From Papaver somniferum (lineage: Eukaryota > Streptophyta > Magnoliopsida > Ranunculales > Papaveraceae), in contig NC_039358.1 of the NCBI RefSeq assembly GCF_003573695.1, forward strand, positions 100,626,117-100,690,116: a stretch of 64,000 nucleotides of DNA, read 5' to 3'. The stretch's first letter is position 1. Every line of letters starts with the position of its first letter. Positions 33,493-44,531 of the stretch are shown one piece after another. Below the pieces are notes generated by a model. That model had not been told where the DNA came from, did not search any database, and was given only the letters and a program-made list of their open reading frames with translations. Position numbers and translations under genes: made by a program.

Positions 33493-34609
33493 CTAGTATC
33501 TTTGGAGAAGGGGTTCAAAGTTTTCCTTTCTGTTTTTATCAAAGAAAAGAGGGGTTCCAAAATATCTATCTTTTTTTGTCATCAATGGAATTTTAAGGAT
33601 CTTCGCTATTGCTTTTCCACGTTTTGGATGAATCTTTGAGCTAAAATAAATTCCAGATTTTTGGAGATTTACCATTTTCCCCGTGATTTCTCCAAAAGAA
33701 GATAGAATATCCAATAAAATTTTTGCTTCTACTAGGCCTGCTTTAGTGAATAGGAAGAAATCATCTGCGAAGAATAGGTATGATATAGTTGGGGAATGTT
33801 TATTTATTTTGATTCCTGAAATTATTTTCTCGTATGTTGCTTTTTCAAGGAGTCTAGATAAGATCTCCATGCAAATAAGAAAAAGGTACGAAGATAGGGG
33901 GTCTCCCTATCTAATTCCTCTAGAATTAGAAAAGGTTGGGCCTGGGATCCATTTAGAAGAATAGAGAAAGAAGTGGTGGAAATGCATTGTAAAATTAGAT
34001 TAACCCAGGCATCACTAAAACCTAAAGAAGATAGAGCTTTCTTAATGAAAGGCCATTCCACCCCATCAAAAGCTTTATAGATATCTATTTTTAGAGCTAA
34101 AAAATGTTTTCTTTTAGCTTTGGAAGTTTTCATTGAATGCAGGAGCTCATGAGTGATTATAACGTTCTCAGTGATTTGTCTCTCCGGAAGAAAAGCTGAT
34201 TGATTAGGCGAAATAATCTATTTAGAATGGGTTTTAGTCCGTCGGCTAGCATTTTTGATATAATTTTATAAATGGTGTTGTTAAGACTGATGGGTTTGAA
34301 ATCCGTTGATCTCTGTGGAGTAGAAATTTTTGGGATGAGGGTAATAAAAGAGTGATTAAATTCTTTCGCCATTTTCCCTGTCTTAAAGAAATCTTGAATC
34401 GAGAGAATAATATCCATACCCAGGGTTCCCCATTTTGCCTTAAAAAAACCCGGTTGAAATCTGTCCGGGCCTGGGGATCCCCAAGGGTTCATATTTGACA
34501 GGGTGGACCGAATTTCTTCTCTAGATGAGATTTGAATTAAGGCGGAGTTTTCTGAATCTGAAATACACGGCATGATTATCTCCGATAGATCAATGTTGTA
34601 GCTAGTCAA
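33493..34609 (-). pseudogene. LINE reverse transcriptase fragments
   Basis: Three ORF pieces read successive RT blocks. 34157-34609 has NPWGSPGPDRFQPGFFK, FITLIPK and the DFKPISLNNTIYKIISK block. 33822-34133 has ALKIDIYKAFDGVEWPFI with the first catalytic Asp. 33493-33870 has SYLFFADDFFLFTKA, the FADD form of the catalytic box. They are separated by stops and frameshifts. The enzyme copied LINE RNA at the target site. This copy is dead. Confidence 0.87.
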
Positions 34610-35079
34610 TTGTGTAGATCTGATTTATGTGAAATGGTTGATAAAGAGAGAGTTGATTTAGTCTCGATCTGAAAGCCAAATGCCCGAAGGTTCTCGAAGG
34701 TTGTGTATATCATTTATTTTCTTCCTATTTGTAGCAGAGGCATGGAAATATTTTGTGTTTTGATCATATTCTTTAAGAATTTATGTCTGGATAGTTGATG
34801 GTAATAATCATTCTGATTTCATACCATTTTCCGAGTTTAGCTTGTAAATTCTTGAGAATATCTATATTGGAAGATAAATTTCCTGATTTATGGATGTTCT
34901 TTATGTTATTATTTAATTTCTTTATGTTTTTGTCGATATTAGCAAAGACATTTGAATTCCAATGAGCTAGGTCAGCAGACAGAGCTTTAAGGTTTGTTAA
35001 TAAATTCCTTGTCGAGGAATCTGTAGCGTGAAATTTCCAATATGCCGCCATAATTGAAGTTAACATAGGATGAGATAAC

Positions 35080-35600
35080 CAGGATCTGATGCATCTAAAT
35101 GGTTTTTTGAGTTTTTTTTGGTTTCCGGATTTGTATCAAGGAGTATGGGGGTGTGGTCGGATCCTACCATGGTTAGATGACTTACCTTTGTATCAGGGAA
35201 TATATGTATCCACTAGAACGATAATGCTCCATCAATACTTTCGCATATATTGGCCTTTCATTTTCTATTGTTTGACCAAGTAAATGGTGCCCCTTCAAAT
35301 CCCGCATCTTGAAGACCCAGAGAATCAATAACTCGTGTTACAAAGGCTTTACTACTTGAGCTCTAATTGTTACCACCTCGTAGTTGAATAAACCTAGATA
35401 CAGTGAAAAATATACCGTGATTTCTTCTGAAAATAAATCGTGTCTTGTGGCCTTTGGTGTGTCATTCTAACATTGAGATTGCTGTAATCAAATTGGACCC
35501 ACCTTTTATCTCTATCAGGATTTATTTCGAAAGTTTGCCCAAAGTAAATCTATCATTCTCGCTTGGTGTTATAGAGATCGGTTTAGAAGTTGGAAACATA
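35080..35600 (-). pseudogene. LINE endonuclease C-terminal fragment
   Basis: Read on the minus strand, 35325-35261 gives LGLQDAGFEGAPFTWSNNR and 35165-35141 gives GSDHTPIL. These are the two last conserved blocks of the apurinic-type endonuclease of L1-like elements (FTW and SDH). Frames between them are broken. The sequence to about 35,600 has weaker matches to the preceding part. Confidence 0.7.
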
Positions 35601-35759
35601 CATAGATGAGATGTTGTTTATTTATTTGAAGTTGTTGAAGTATATTAGACGCATTATGGTTTTCATGGATCATACATTTCAATCTCTGGATGGAGACCAC
35701 ACCATCTAGCATTGCTTCAACAAAGAAAATTAAAAAATCAACTAACACAAGTAATTTTT

Positions 35760-36376
35760 ATTTATTTTTTTACAAAATTTTCTTCATTTTTATTCACATC
35801 TTCAAATCGATTATATTATGGTCAAGAACAAGACTATAAGTAATAAAAACTACATTCAAGTCTTCTTTTGAGAAGAGAGTTGGAATACCGAAAAAAATTT
35901 CAAATACATGTAGAGATACGATTAAATAAGAAAGAGGATTGGAATAAAATCCCACCATTTGATAGATATTTTTCATAAGAAAAAGATGACTCTCAAAACA
36001 AGAGAGTGTGATGCTCATAGCCTCATAGTATTAATCATGACAACTTCTAAAACCAACAGAATTCTTAAATCTCTTTTGTTGAAAACGAGATTCAATTTTT
36101 GTTGGTGTGATTCGAAGAAGCTCTTCATAATGACATACCCAACATTAAAAAGGCCATAAAGACCAAGAAGAAACGTTATAAGAGCGCTATGAAAACCAAG
36201 GAGAAAGCCGAAACGACAACAACACATTAAAGAGAAACAATAACACTAAATCTTAATCCTACAAACCAATTTCAAAGCAAGAAAATGAAAGAAACCTACT
36301 CATGAGATCCAACTCCAATGGAGAGCAAGACGAAAGAGAATAGAGGAGGAAGATAGAGAGTAGAGAGAAGGGCTGT
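35760..36376 (-). mobile_element. Possible short retroposon with A-rich tail
   Basis: On the minus strand it starts in a CT-rich leader (TTCTCTCTACTCTCTATC), has no long ORF and ends in AAAAAAATAAATAAAAA near 35,755-35,775. A rough direct repeat ACAAGT(A/T)A(T/C) flanks it (about 35,748 and 36,378). The layout resembles the better-supported retroposon at 39161-39844, although I could not establish homology between them. Confidence 0.35.
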
Positions 36377-36391
36377 ACAAGTTACTCCTTA

Positions 36392-37031
36392 GAGCATTTT
36401 CAAAGGAGTTTGAGTATCTAAAAAAACTCATACCACCTAGGAGTTTAAAAAATTATTTTTAAGAATATTCTCTCCAGTGGTAGTTGTATAAGTAAAACTT
36501 TATCTTATTTGGCAATTTGAGTTTGGATGAGAGTATCTATTTTTAAAGACTCTCGTTCATATCCACGCCATCTTTTTTTTAAATGCTAAATTATTTTTAT
36601 GGGATTTGACTTATAAGAGCATCTCCAGTGCAAGGGGTAAAGATCTTAAAATTGAATGACACCTAGGATTTAAGACTTTTTGCACCAAATTTCCATCTCC
36701 AACACAAGGGTCAAGGTCATAGAGAGAGATGACATGGCTAAGTGGGGGTAATGGAGAAAGTGTAAATAAGACTTTCACTATGACCTTGGGTCTTTAAGCC
36801 ACATCATTATTTTGTCTCTAAATTCAAATATTGTTTGTTAGATAATACCTTGGAGATTGGAGATCAACTTGAGGTAAAAAAATTTACATTTTTTTTTGTC
36901 ATTTAATAATGACCCACACATAACAATGTGTTAATAAGACCTCCACATATGATGACCTTGACCCTATGCATTGGAGATGCTCTAAAGAAAAGACAACTAG
37001 ATATGTATTCAAATTCCATTGGAGATGGTTC
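36392..37031. mobile_element. MITE, PIF/Harbinger-like, outer of a nested pair
   Basis: The ends GAGCATTTTCAAAGGAGTTTGAGTA and, inverted, GAACCATCTCCAATGGAATTTGAATA match over about 28 bases. They are flanked by TTA (36389-36391) and TAA (37032-37034), close to the 3-bp TWA duplication of PIF/Harbinger elements. A second MITE (36617-36982) sits inside. Confidence 0.6.
36617..36982. mobile_element. MITE, PIF/Harbinger-like, inner (366 bp)
   Basis: Starts GAGCATCTCCAGTGCAAGGG and ends with the inverse GAGCATCTCCAATGCATAGGG, flanked by TAA on both sides (36614-36616 and 36983-36985). Subterminal AAGGTCATAG and TATGACCTTG motifs are also inverted. No ORF. Such GAGCATCTCCA ends are common in plant Tourist-like MITEs. 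Confidence 0.82.
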
Positions 37032-37132
37032 TAAAAACATAAATATACCTCTGAAATTATTGTGGGTCATACTAATAAATTTGGTTTTATTTTATCTCAA
37101 CGTATGATATATATCCAAACACCATTGAAGAT

Positions 37133-37703
37133 CTTTTTTTTTTGAAGCATAATATTTATTAACTTACTAAAGAGTCTGTACATTAAGGTATGAGATATCA
37201 AGATATTTATCAACTACAACAACATAGATGATCAAATAATGAAAAGCAGACTCCGGATTAGGATTGCAGTTGGGGTAGCTGGTAGAAATGGTAAGGTGAA
37301 AATGATGAAGGTTGTCGAGGATCCGCAGGCCTTCGACTAATGCTTTCCACAAGAAAATCTGTATTTTTGATGGACATAAAATTGTCCAGAGAAACATTGT
37401 TGTTGATGATGGTTTTTGATGCAATTGATCGAAAATGCTAGCCATGAATATGAATCCAGTTGTTGAGGTGTGAAGCCCGGACATTACTTGTTTATCTCCT
37501 CGTTTTTCTTCTTGATTCATGATGAATCTTTTGAGCTGAGTCTTTAGATGAGTACTTGAAAAAACAAAAATACAAAAAGGAAAGACTCAGAGTAAAGTTA
37601 CAGGACACAATGCGATTACAAACTCTAATTTAAACCAACACGCTAATGCAAACTAAAACCTACTTTAGGACTATGACTCAGTTACACTAAACGAAAAAAC
37701 TAA
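37133..37703 (-). mobile_element. 5'-truncated LINE with 12-bp target duplication
   Basis: A minus-strand copy with a short poly-A (the T run at about 37133-37141). It carries a 117-codon ORF (37167-37520) whose middle, LCPSKIQIFLWKALVEGLRI followed by LDNL and a PNC...ES..H pattern, is the reverse-transcriptase zinc-binding (zf-RVT) segment of plant LINEs. It is bounded by identical ACCATTGAAGAT (37121-37132 and 37704-37715), the long duplication expected from target-primed insertion. Confidence 0.82.
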
Positions 37704-37715
37704 ACCATTGAAGAT

Positions 37716-39144
37716 GCTCATAGTCATAGATCAGTGAACTCCAAAATTCTCAATAAATTGTTCAATGTTCTTCCAACATATCTTACGAATTTCTAAACAT
37801 CCGTGAGAAGAGTTATTGTTTTTTCACTGAGATAAATAGATGGAATAGATGAGCTTTTGCCCGTCGTGTGACGATGTGAGCTTTGTCCACTGGTTGTATT
37901 CGTACTACTTTCTTCTTCGCCACCTGATGATAAATTATGTTGGGTTTATGTACATCTCAATTGTATCAACCTGCGCATCAGAATTAGTTGGACCCACCAG
38001 GGGCAACGTTCAACGTGACCAAACAAAAATTCAAAAGGTCACTGTAATCGGACAAATGGGTGGGATCCCATTTTTCCAATGCTATCTAGTACATATGTAT
38101 AAGAATAGCATCTCTAACAAAGACAATGGGACCGAACGAGCCAAAAAGAAGGATGTCTGCTGATGGAAGTGACCCTAACCGTCTAGTTTTACAGGTATGC
38201 TGACTTCATTTCTTCTTCCGCCAGGACAATTTGACGTTGGTGTTATCAATTTTGTACCTATTTAATTAGATTGCCATTTTTGAAGGCGATCCGAAAAGAA
38301 ATTGTCATTATAGGATGTTCTGATGCCAATGCAAAATACCCGTATACAATTTTCACTAATAAAACCTAAACTAATTCGTTTTGTATTTCATTTTAAGCAT
38401 TCTTTTTTTTTCTTTCCTTTTGTCTACGGATCGAGGATTGGAGGGATTCTTTTCCCTCGTTCAATTCAAATCTAATTCTTCGCCGTCGTTAATTTTCGAA
38501 CCAAATTATCGTCGATCCTTTTATATAGCGATGACTAGAGCTAACGAACTTCAAGAGCTCGCGTGAAGCAATTATATCATCAATCTGACCCTATAAGTGA
38601 TCCAAAATTTGGAACATATTAAAATCGAAAGAAATTATTAATGAAAATGACGAAGAAAACGAAGAACACGACAAAGATGTTGGAGATGAAGTAGAATCAT
38701 CCACTAATTATGATAATCAGACCCTCCACTAATTTTAAATGGCCCCAATAAGGTAAGATTCTACTAAATTTTTGGGTTTTTATTGCTTGAATGGAATGAA
38801 TGGTCGAAATTTTTTCTAGGGTTTCCGATACTGGTCATAATCAGTTGTTTCACTATAGTTTTTATCTCGATTATGATCGTGTTCTTCATTCCTCAAGAAC
38901 ATCGACCAGAATCAGTACCTAAGATTGATAATTATCTACCAATTGTGTTTGGTTATTTCTTTTTTGTGCCCTAATATTGACATAATTGGTAGTTAATTTT
39001 AATAAGTCTACCGTTTATAATAGAGGATTAGAGAAATTAGAGAAGCATATATTTGAACTAATCGGAAGATAAGTAGCAATTGTTAGCAACCGACTATAAT
39101 ATTTAAAATCAAAATAATTTCCGGGCTACATTTGAATCAATAGT
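37716..39144. other. Intergenic, no recognisable gene
   Basis: Short ORFs (37849, 38381, 38783) have no features that I recognise. 38640-38750 reads with some acidic codons (EDEEN-like), and 38375-38570 has a T-rich lead followed by GC-richer sequence and a TATATAG motif. It could be a decayed gene or transposon. From about 38,980 the repeat family described at 39861 begins in diverged form. Confidence 0.45.
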
Positions 39145-39160
39145 TATGTGAGATTACTTT

Positions 39161-39844
39161 TTTGTGGAAATCACATTTCAATTCATTCAAACCAAAATGA
39201 TGATTACATGATTGCTTACAAGATTATCAAAAACACCAAAATACAAGATAGTCAAAACACAAATACAAATGACGATACCAATTGCAAGTACATCGCAAAG
39301 AGAAAGAGCCATGAACTGCAAAGACACCCAATTTTTGTAGATGTAGTAGTGATGAATGGTGGTGTGAACCGGAATCAAGTACGACCATTTAAAATGATTA
39401 TCTTCTTCAATAAGAGATGCTCCAAATGAAATGAAGTATTTTGCCCAAAATCTTGTAGATCCAAATGAATCAGGGTGCCCTAAATCCCTCTTGTTGAAGA
39501 TGAATCCAAATCGACGCCGAGCAGAATCATTGATGTTCTTGATGAATCGAGAATAGCAAGCCTAGAAACACCATGGATATTTGAAAGAATCGCTATTAAA
39601 GCAAAGAGAAAATCGTCCAAAAGACGAAGAAAAGATTGCCCAAACAACAAAGAAATGTGTCCATAAACACCAAAAACAATAAAACCAAAAAACAAAAATT
39701 AGATTATTCTTACCCATAAAAAAAAAAGCTAAAAATGCTTGCTCAGATCTAGCCCAAAAGGACTAGATCTGAGCAAGAAGAAGGTGGAAGTTCTAAGGGG
39801 TTTTTTTCTCCTTTTAGGAGAAGGGAGAAGAGAAGTGAAAAGAC
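39161..39844 (-). mobile_element. Retroposon (684 bp) with 16-bp target duplication
   Basis: An insertion between two identical copies of TATGTGAGATTACTTT (39145-39160 and 39845-39860). The long duplication and the T run at its left border (poly-A on the minus strand) point to LINE-type insertion of an RNA on the minus strand. Its 5' end is a CT-rich leader, then a 15-base hairpin, then AT-rich sequence with a 63-codon open frame. No LINE protein is seen, so it may be a SINE-like element or a retroposed transcript. Confidence 0.75.
39738..39777. repeat. Perfect 15-bp hairpin inside the retroposon
   Basis: CTTGCTCAGATCTAG (39738-39752) and its exact inverse CTAGATCTGAGCAAG (39763-39777) are separated by ten bases. 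Perfect arms in an otherwise decayed region suggest recent origin or functional structure in the RNA. Confidence 0.85.
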
Positions 39845-39860
39845 TATGTGAGATTACTTT

Positions 39861-40125
39861 CTACCGATTATATTTGATTCAACAACATAGATTTTTTTGT
39901 GACAAAAATAATGCTTAATCGGTAGATAAAGTTGGTTTTTAATTACCAATTAAAGGTAACCGTTTGTTAGTATGGTTCTTTATTCACCGATTATGTTTGT
40001 CTCAACAATTTAGAGTTTTATATTCCAAAATTAATGCATAATCGGTAGATAATCTTGGACCCAAGCTACCGATTAAGTTAAATCCGTTGTTATATATGTA
40101 TCTTTGCTACCGATTATCTGGTGGG
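39861..40125. repeat. About 123-bp tandem repeat with internal inversions
   Basis: Units start CTACCGATTAT (39861), CACCGATTAT (39985) and CTACCGATTAT (40107). Each has an inverse ATAATCGGTAG or TTAATCGGTAG about 60 bases later. A diverged earlier unit lies upstream of the retroposon (about 38,990-39,130). Repeats of this kind occur near the ends of large DNA transposons, but no terminal inverted repeat with duplication was found. Confidence 0.65.
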
Positions 40126-42077
40126 TAAACAGTTTCTTAACAACCCATTGTTCTTTATTTTGTTTATTTGGTAAAGGCGAGCTAAGAATGTCTAGGATAT
40201 AGTTATTTCAGGGTCTCGTCATGAAGGGGATGTAAAAGTAACAGCTAGTGCAGGGAAGAAAAGAGAGTTAGAGGAATCTCTATCAATGATGGAACTCAAG
40301 AAGTACAAATTCAACCAAGGTTACTACCAAGTGTGTTCCACAGATTCTCCAAGAAGATGAAGGACAACCAAGTGCTCCACAAAGAGAAGGTACAAAGAAC
40401 CAAATCAAGAAGAAAAGCGAACACACTTCCCCTCCTCTTTGAGGTTGAAGGGTATCAAATATGGCGAAATCCCTGGGCTACCAAGAGATTGAGGGGAGTT
40501 GTTATTTGGATATAAAGTAACAAGCAAAAGGTCTATTTTAAAAATGGCTAAAATAGATTAATCAAATTTTAAGTCATTATATACATAAATAGGTCTGATT
40601 TTGGAAATGATTTTCAAATCCAGACCCTTTTTTAAAAAAATTTTGCAAATCTAGGCCTACCTAACGGTTTCCATCCAAAAGCGTTACTCAGTCAATATAT
40701 ATGGTTGTCTGGTCAATATCTCTTCAAAATCTCGTCCATCTAGATATCATGACATGCAAACATTACAAGAATACTCTCACCTTAGGTGTATCGATCTGAA
40801 AACCTAACGATCTCGAAGACAAATAATCGACGACTTAGATTTGATGGGGTAGAAAGTCGACAGATGTCGCAAAGACGGTTAATCTATCATTTATCAATGT
40901 TGATCTCGAAAATAATCAACGGTATCCCGTAAATTCTATCCTTATAAACCCTAAAATCTTTATTTTTTAGCAAACTAACAATAGATCTTCTTCACAGAGC
41001 CCGTCTCTATAAATCGAAAAAAAAATTATTTTGTATTATTTTTTTTTCTGTCTGGTTCTTCCTCCTGTTAGTTGCATTGAAGGTTGAGATTAAAATTAAA
41101 ATTGAATCATTTTTTAGACACTGCAGTGAGGATGGTGAAGAAGAAAGGGGTACAAGAAAGGTTAGTCAGTAAGAATAAATTGATCTAATTCGATCTATCC
41201 CAAGCTAAATGGCGAAATTAAGAGTTTTTGATTTGATTGTTTGTATTAACTTGAAGAATAACTTGCCAAGTTTGATCAATTCAATTGATTTGGTAGAGAA
41301 TTGAAAGTTAAGAAACTGGTGCTAATGTCGATGGAGATTGGTGGTTCAAGAGGAGAAATTTGTGAGATATTTGGCGTTTTGTTTTAAGTCAAGAGCTATA
41401 AAAGGTTATGGAGGTGCTAGTAATGGCGAGAAGGTGAACTGTTGTTGTTGTATGCAAGTAAGATGAATGGTGATTGAGTTGGATGTCGTATCTGGCAGTG
41501 CAAATATATCTATCCTGATGCAAACTGGTGATGTTGTAGAGTGGTTGTCTCTGTGACGGTGTATGAAGTTGCAGTGGTTATGTAGATGGTGGTGGATGAA
41601 AGCATTGAAAGGTGGAGAGGAACTGGATTTTGGAGAGGAGAAAAATCTATTGTCTCTGGGGAATTTCCACGAACATGCTTTGTAGTATTGAGAGGTAGCT
41701 TTCTCTTGGTTGTTTCCAGCAATTTTATAGCCAGTCTTCCCTTCAAATTCGAATAGGATGGCGAATCCAACTCACTTAATCATACCGTGACTCTAAATAC
41801 ACATAAATCCATAGCCATGTGTGTTAGCATGACTAGCATCATCTTTCCAGCAACTTCAACTGGCACTGCACCAAATTTATATAGCCACACAGAACAACTC
41901 CAATAAGCATTGATATCATGAGGATTTCTCAATACTATATACTCATCTTTATGTAAATAAGAGTTTTATATTTTTTGGTTCACAAACTAAAGACACTACA
42001 AAAAAATTTATATTTCCTTCCCTTCATGCCATGTTCAAGTGATAACTAAATGTTCTTTGTATACTTCAAGGTAAGTT
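40126..42077. other. Intergenic, no recognisable gene
   Basis: The ORFs at 40333 (Lys/Arg-rich, 60 codons) and 41510 (minus, Thr-rich, 86 codons) have no domain that I know and no supporting gene signals. 40,600-41,100 is AT-rich. The part 41,380-41,640 is GT-rich on the plus strand with many GGTG steps and could be a decayed coding segment on either strand. Confidence 0.45.
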
Positions 42078-44531
42078 TGTTAGAGCACTGCTCGGTCGAA
42101 CTCACAAGCGTTGTTATCTCAAGCTTGTTTGTCAAGTTTAGTTGATCAAAACTTGACAAACAAGCGGAAGACGAAGATCTACTGAAGAACTTGGAGGAAC
42201 TTCATCAACAAAAGGTATGTGGAGACTAAAACGTATCTATCACCTATTATAACTCCTAATGAGACTAAGTCGTATAGCTATATAGACTTTTATATTATAC
42301 ACAAATGATATATCGAGCTGAGTTTAACTTGGTTATCTATTTCTCAAAATATGTGTTGGAAGCTTTTTTATTTAGCTACATTCATCATATTCTTGACGAG
42401 TTTAGTTGGAAACAATTTATTTGTTGGAAACTAAATAATAAGTCAAAAGATGATCATGTGAAAATCGCCTTGAAACATCTTACATGATTTGTGTGAGACA
42501 ATCATTTGATGTCGACTCAGAAAGTTTCGTATTGATCATTCAATCACTTGAAAATTACTTATAAGCTAATAGTTTGTGTGAGACAGTTATTGTCGTCTTC
42601 TAAGGATGTTTCAATGATTGAAATGGGAGTTTATAACAATTAACCTTTATCTGGATACAACACAGTATGCATACCAATATGCAAACTGTTGTGGTATGAT
42701 TCAGGTCCGGAAATCTTGTTTGCATACCAGTATGCGAACAATTTTAACTGTTAAAGTCCGGGAACCAAGTTTGCATATCAGTATGCGAACGGCTCTACCT
42801 GAGTTAAGATCCGGGACAACAGTATGCATACCAGTTTGCAAACTGTTGGACAAGACCAAAGTCCGGGGGCTATAGTTTGCGTACCCATTTGAAAACTTAG
42901 TGGTTTAAGTTCTAAAATCGGTTAATTATGTTTTCATACTCATGAAAAAATGGATTTATGAATTAAGAAACACAATCTTTGCAAACCGTGGCTTAATGTT
43001 CCTGAATTGATTCTCTTGAATCAATCCGATTTTGATTCAATTGGTTCATATATATTTCCGTGAAATAGTAAACAATTGAACAACTCTATTTGAAACATAA
43101 TTAGATTCATTTGATTATATTTCATGTTTGATTGATCATCATAGTTAATCTAGAGTGTTAGAATGTGGTTAAGACAAAAGTGTTAATATGGCTAACTTCG
43201 GTTAATTATTATTGAGCCAACTCAATATACATGTTTAGGTACGGTTACCCATATATAGATGAAAATATATTTCATTTGTGTGTAACAAGCTAAGACCATC
43301 TAACAGTAGAAAGATATTTCTTTGGTTTTAAGCATACTTAGCTTGAATCTTAAATCAGGTTTTCAGCTAACGGTGAATATTGAATGCTTTGTTACTAAGC
43401 TTTCTTAGCTTTGATTGAAAGCAAGCCCTGATGTGAAAGACTATAAGGGAGAACTCTAGCAACTGGAAATCCTAATCCCAACACTTTCCTGTGTCCTAGT
43501 TGCGACTAGAGTCGATTCTTCTTTAACCTAGGTTTTTCCAAAACCATTATAGGTTAACGACCTGAAGACTTCATTTGGGATTCGTGAAGCCAGACCCAAC
43601 TATTTTCTCTGTAGTTACATGATCTGATCTTACTTGTTCTATCGTATTGAGTACTATCTTCTCTAAGATTAACTCGAGATTTATCTCTGATAGGTAAGAT
43701 ATAAAAAGTAATCACAAAGCTCTTCGTATCATTCTTTGTGATTCCACAATAACTTCTTCTACTACCATATAGTTAAGTTATTGCGAGGTGATTGATATTT
43801 CTAGGTTGTTCTTCGGGAATATAAGACCAGTATCAATTGGTTCCTGTTCACCTTGATTTATTAAAAGACGGAACAAAAACTTCATAGGTACTTCTGTGGG
43901 AGACATTTATCTATCAGAATAGACTTATATGTGGGAGACATACTTGTTTATAAGTCTTCGACTTTGGGTCATAGAAAATTTTAGTTGTGGATGAGATCAG
44001 CTAAGGGAATCAAGTGCGTAGAACACTGTGTGGTTCAAGAGGCATAAGGAACGCCACTGTGCCTTAATCAGTGTGAGACTTTGTTAGGGCTCAACTACAT
44101 TCCAGTCCGAAGTTAACTTGTAATAGTCTAGTGTCTGTAGCGGCTTGATACAGAGTGGTGTTCAAATCTGGATTAGGTCCCGGGGTTTTTCTGCATTTGC
44201 GGTTTCCTCGTTAACAAAACTTCTGGTGTCTGTGTTATTTCTTTTTCGCATTATATTTGTTTATATAATTGAAATATCACAGGTTGTGCGTAGTTCAATC
44301 AATTGGTAAATTCGATCTTTGGTACCGTTCAAGTTATTTCTCATATCAATCAGGCTCACAGATTTCTATCTGTTCGATTGTAGATTGTATTGAGAAATTG
44401 AGATATACTCTTTGGTATATTTCTTGATTGAGCTTGCTTTATAAGTTGGTGCTCTCGAAATTATATTGGAGTTAGTCCATACAGATTGCCGAAAGAATAT
44501 TGGGCGTGGTTTTTATACCCTCGCTTTTTCA
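42078..44531 (+). mobile_element. Solo LTR of the A/C type
   Basis: Runs from TGTTAGAGCACTGCTCGG to CTCGCTTTTTCA with the full set of group motifs (GGTATGTGGAGAC, GCTAACGGTGAATATTGAATG, TAGGTCCCGGGGTTTTTC, TTTCCTCGTTAAC). No primer site follows 44531 and no purine tract precedes 42078, so the internal region and the second LTR are gone, as after LTR-LTR recombination. The 5 bases on each side differ (AAGTT and TATTC), which a simple solo LTR would not show. Confidence 0.82.

Larger units (their letters stand above)
31878..35700 (-). mobile_element. Decayed L1-like LINE
   Basis: A minus-strand retroposon ending in poly-A (seen as 11 T at 31878-31888). In order from its 5' side: endonuclease C-terminus (about 35,600-35,080), RT (about 34,610-33,490), the connecting region with a thumb-like PTYQMHVLAIPKETLDKLD segment (about 33,450-33,340), zinc-type and linker region (about 33,300-32,400), and RNase H (about 32,360-32,150). 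Many stops and frameshifts are present. The 5' boundary near 35,700 is approximate and no duplication was found. Confidence 0.85.

Noticed and set aside
31878..35700. Target duplication for the larger LINE
   Set aside because: Only weak AAAATCAA-like matches were found between the two borders. They are too short in AT-rich DNA to count.
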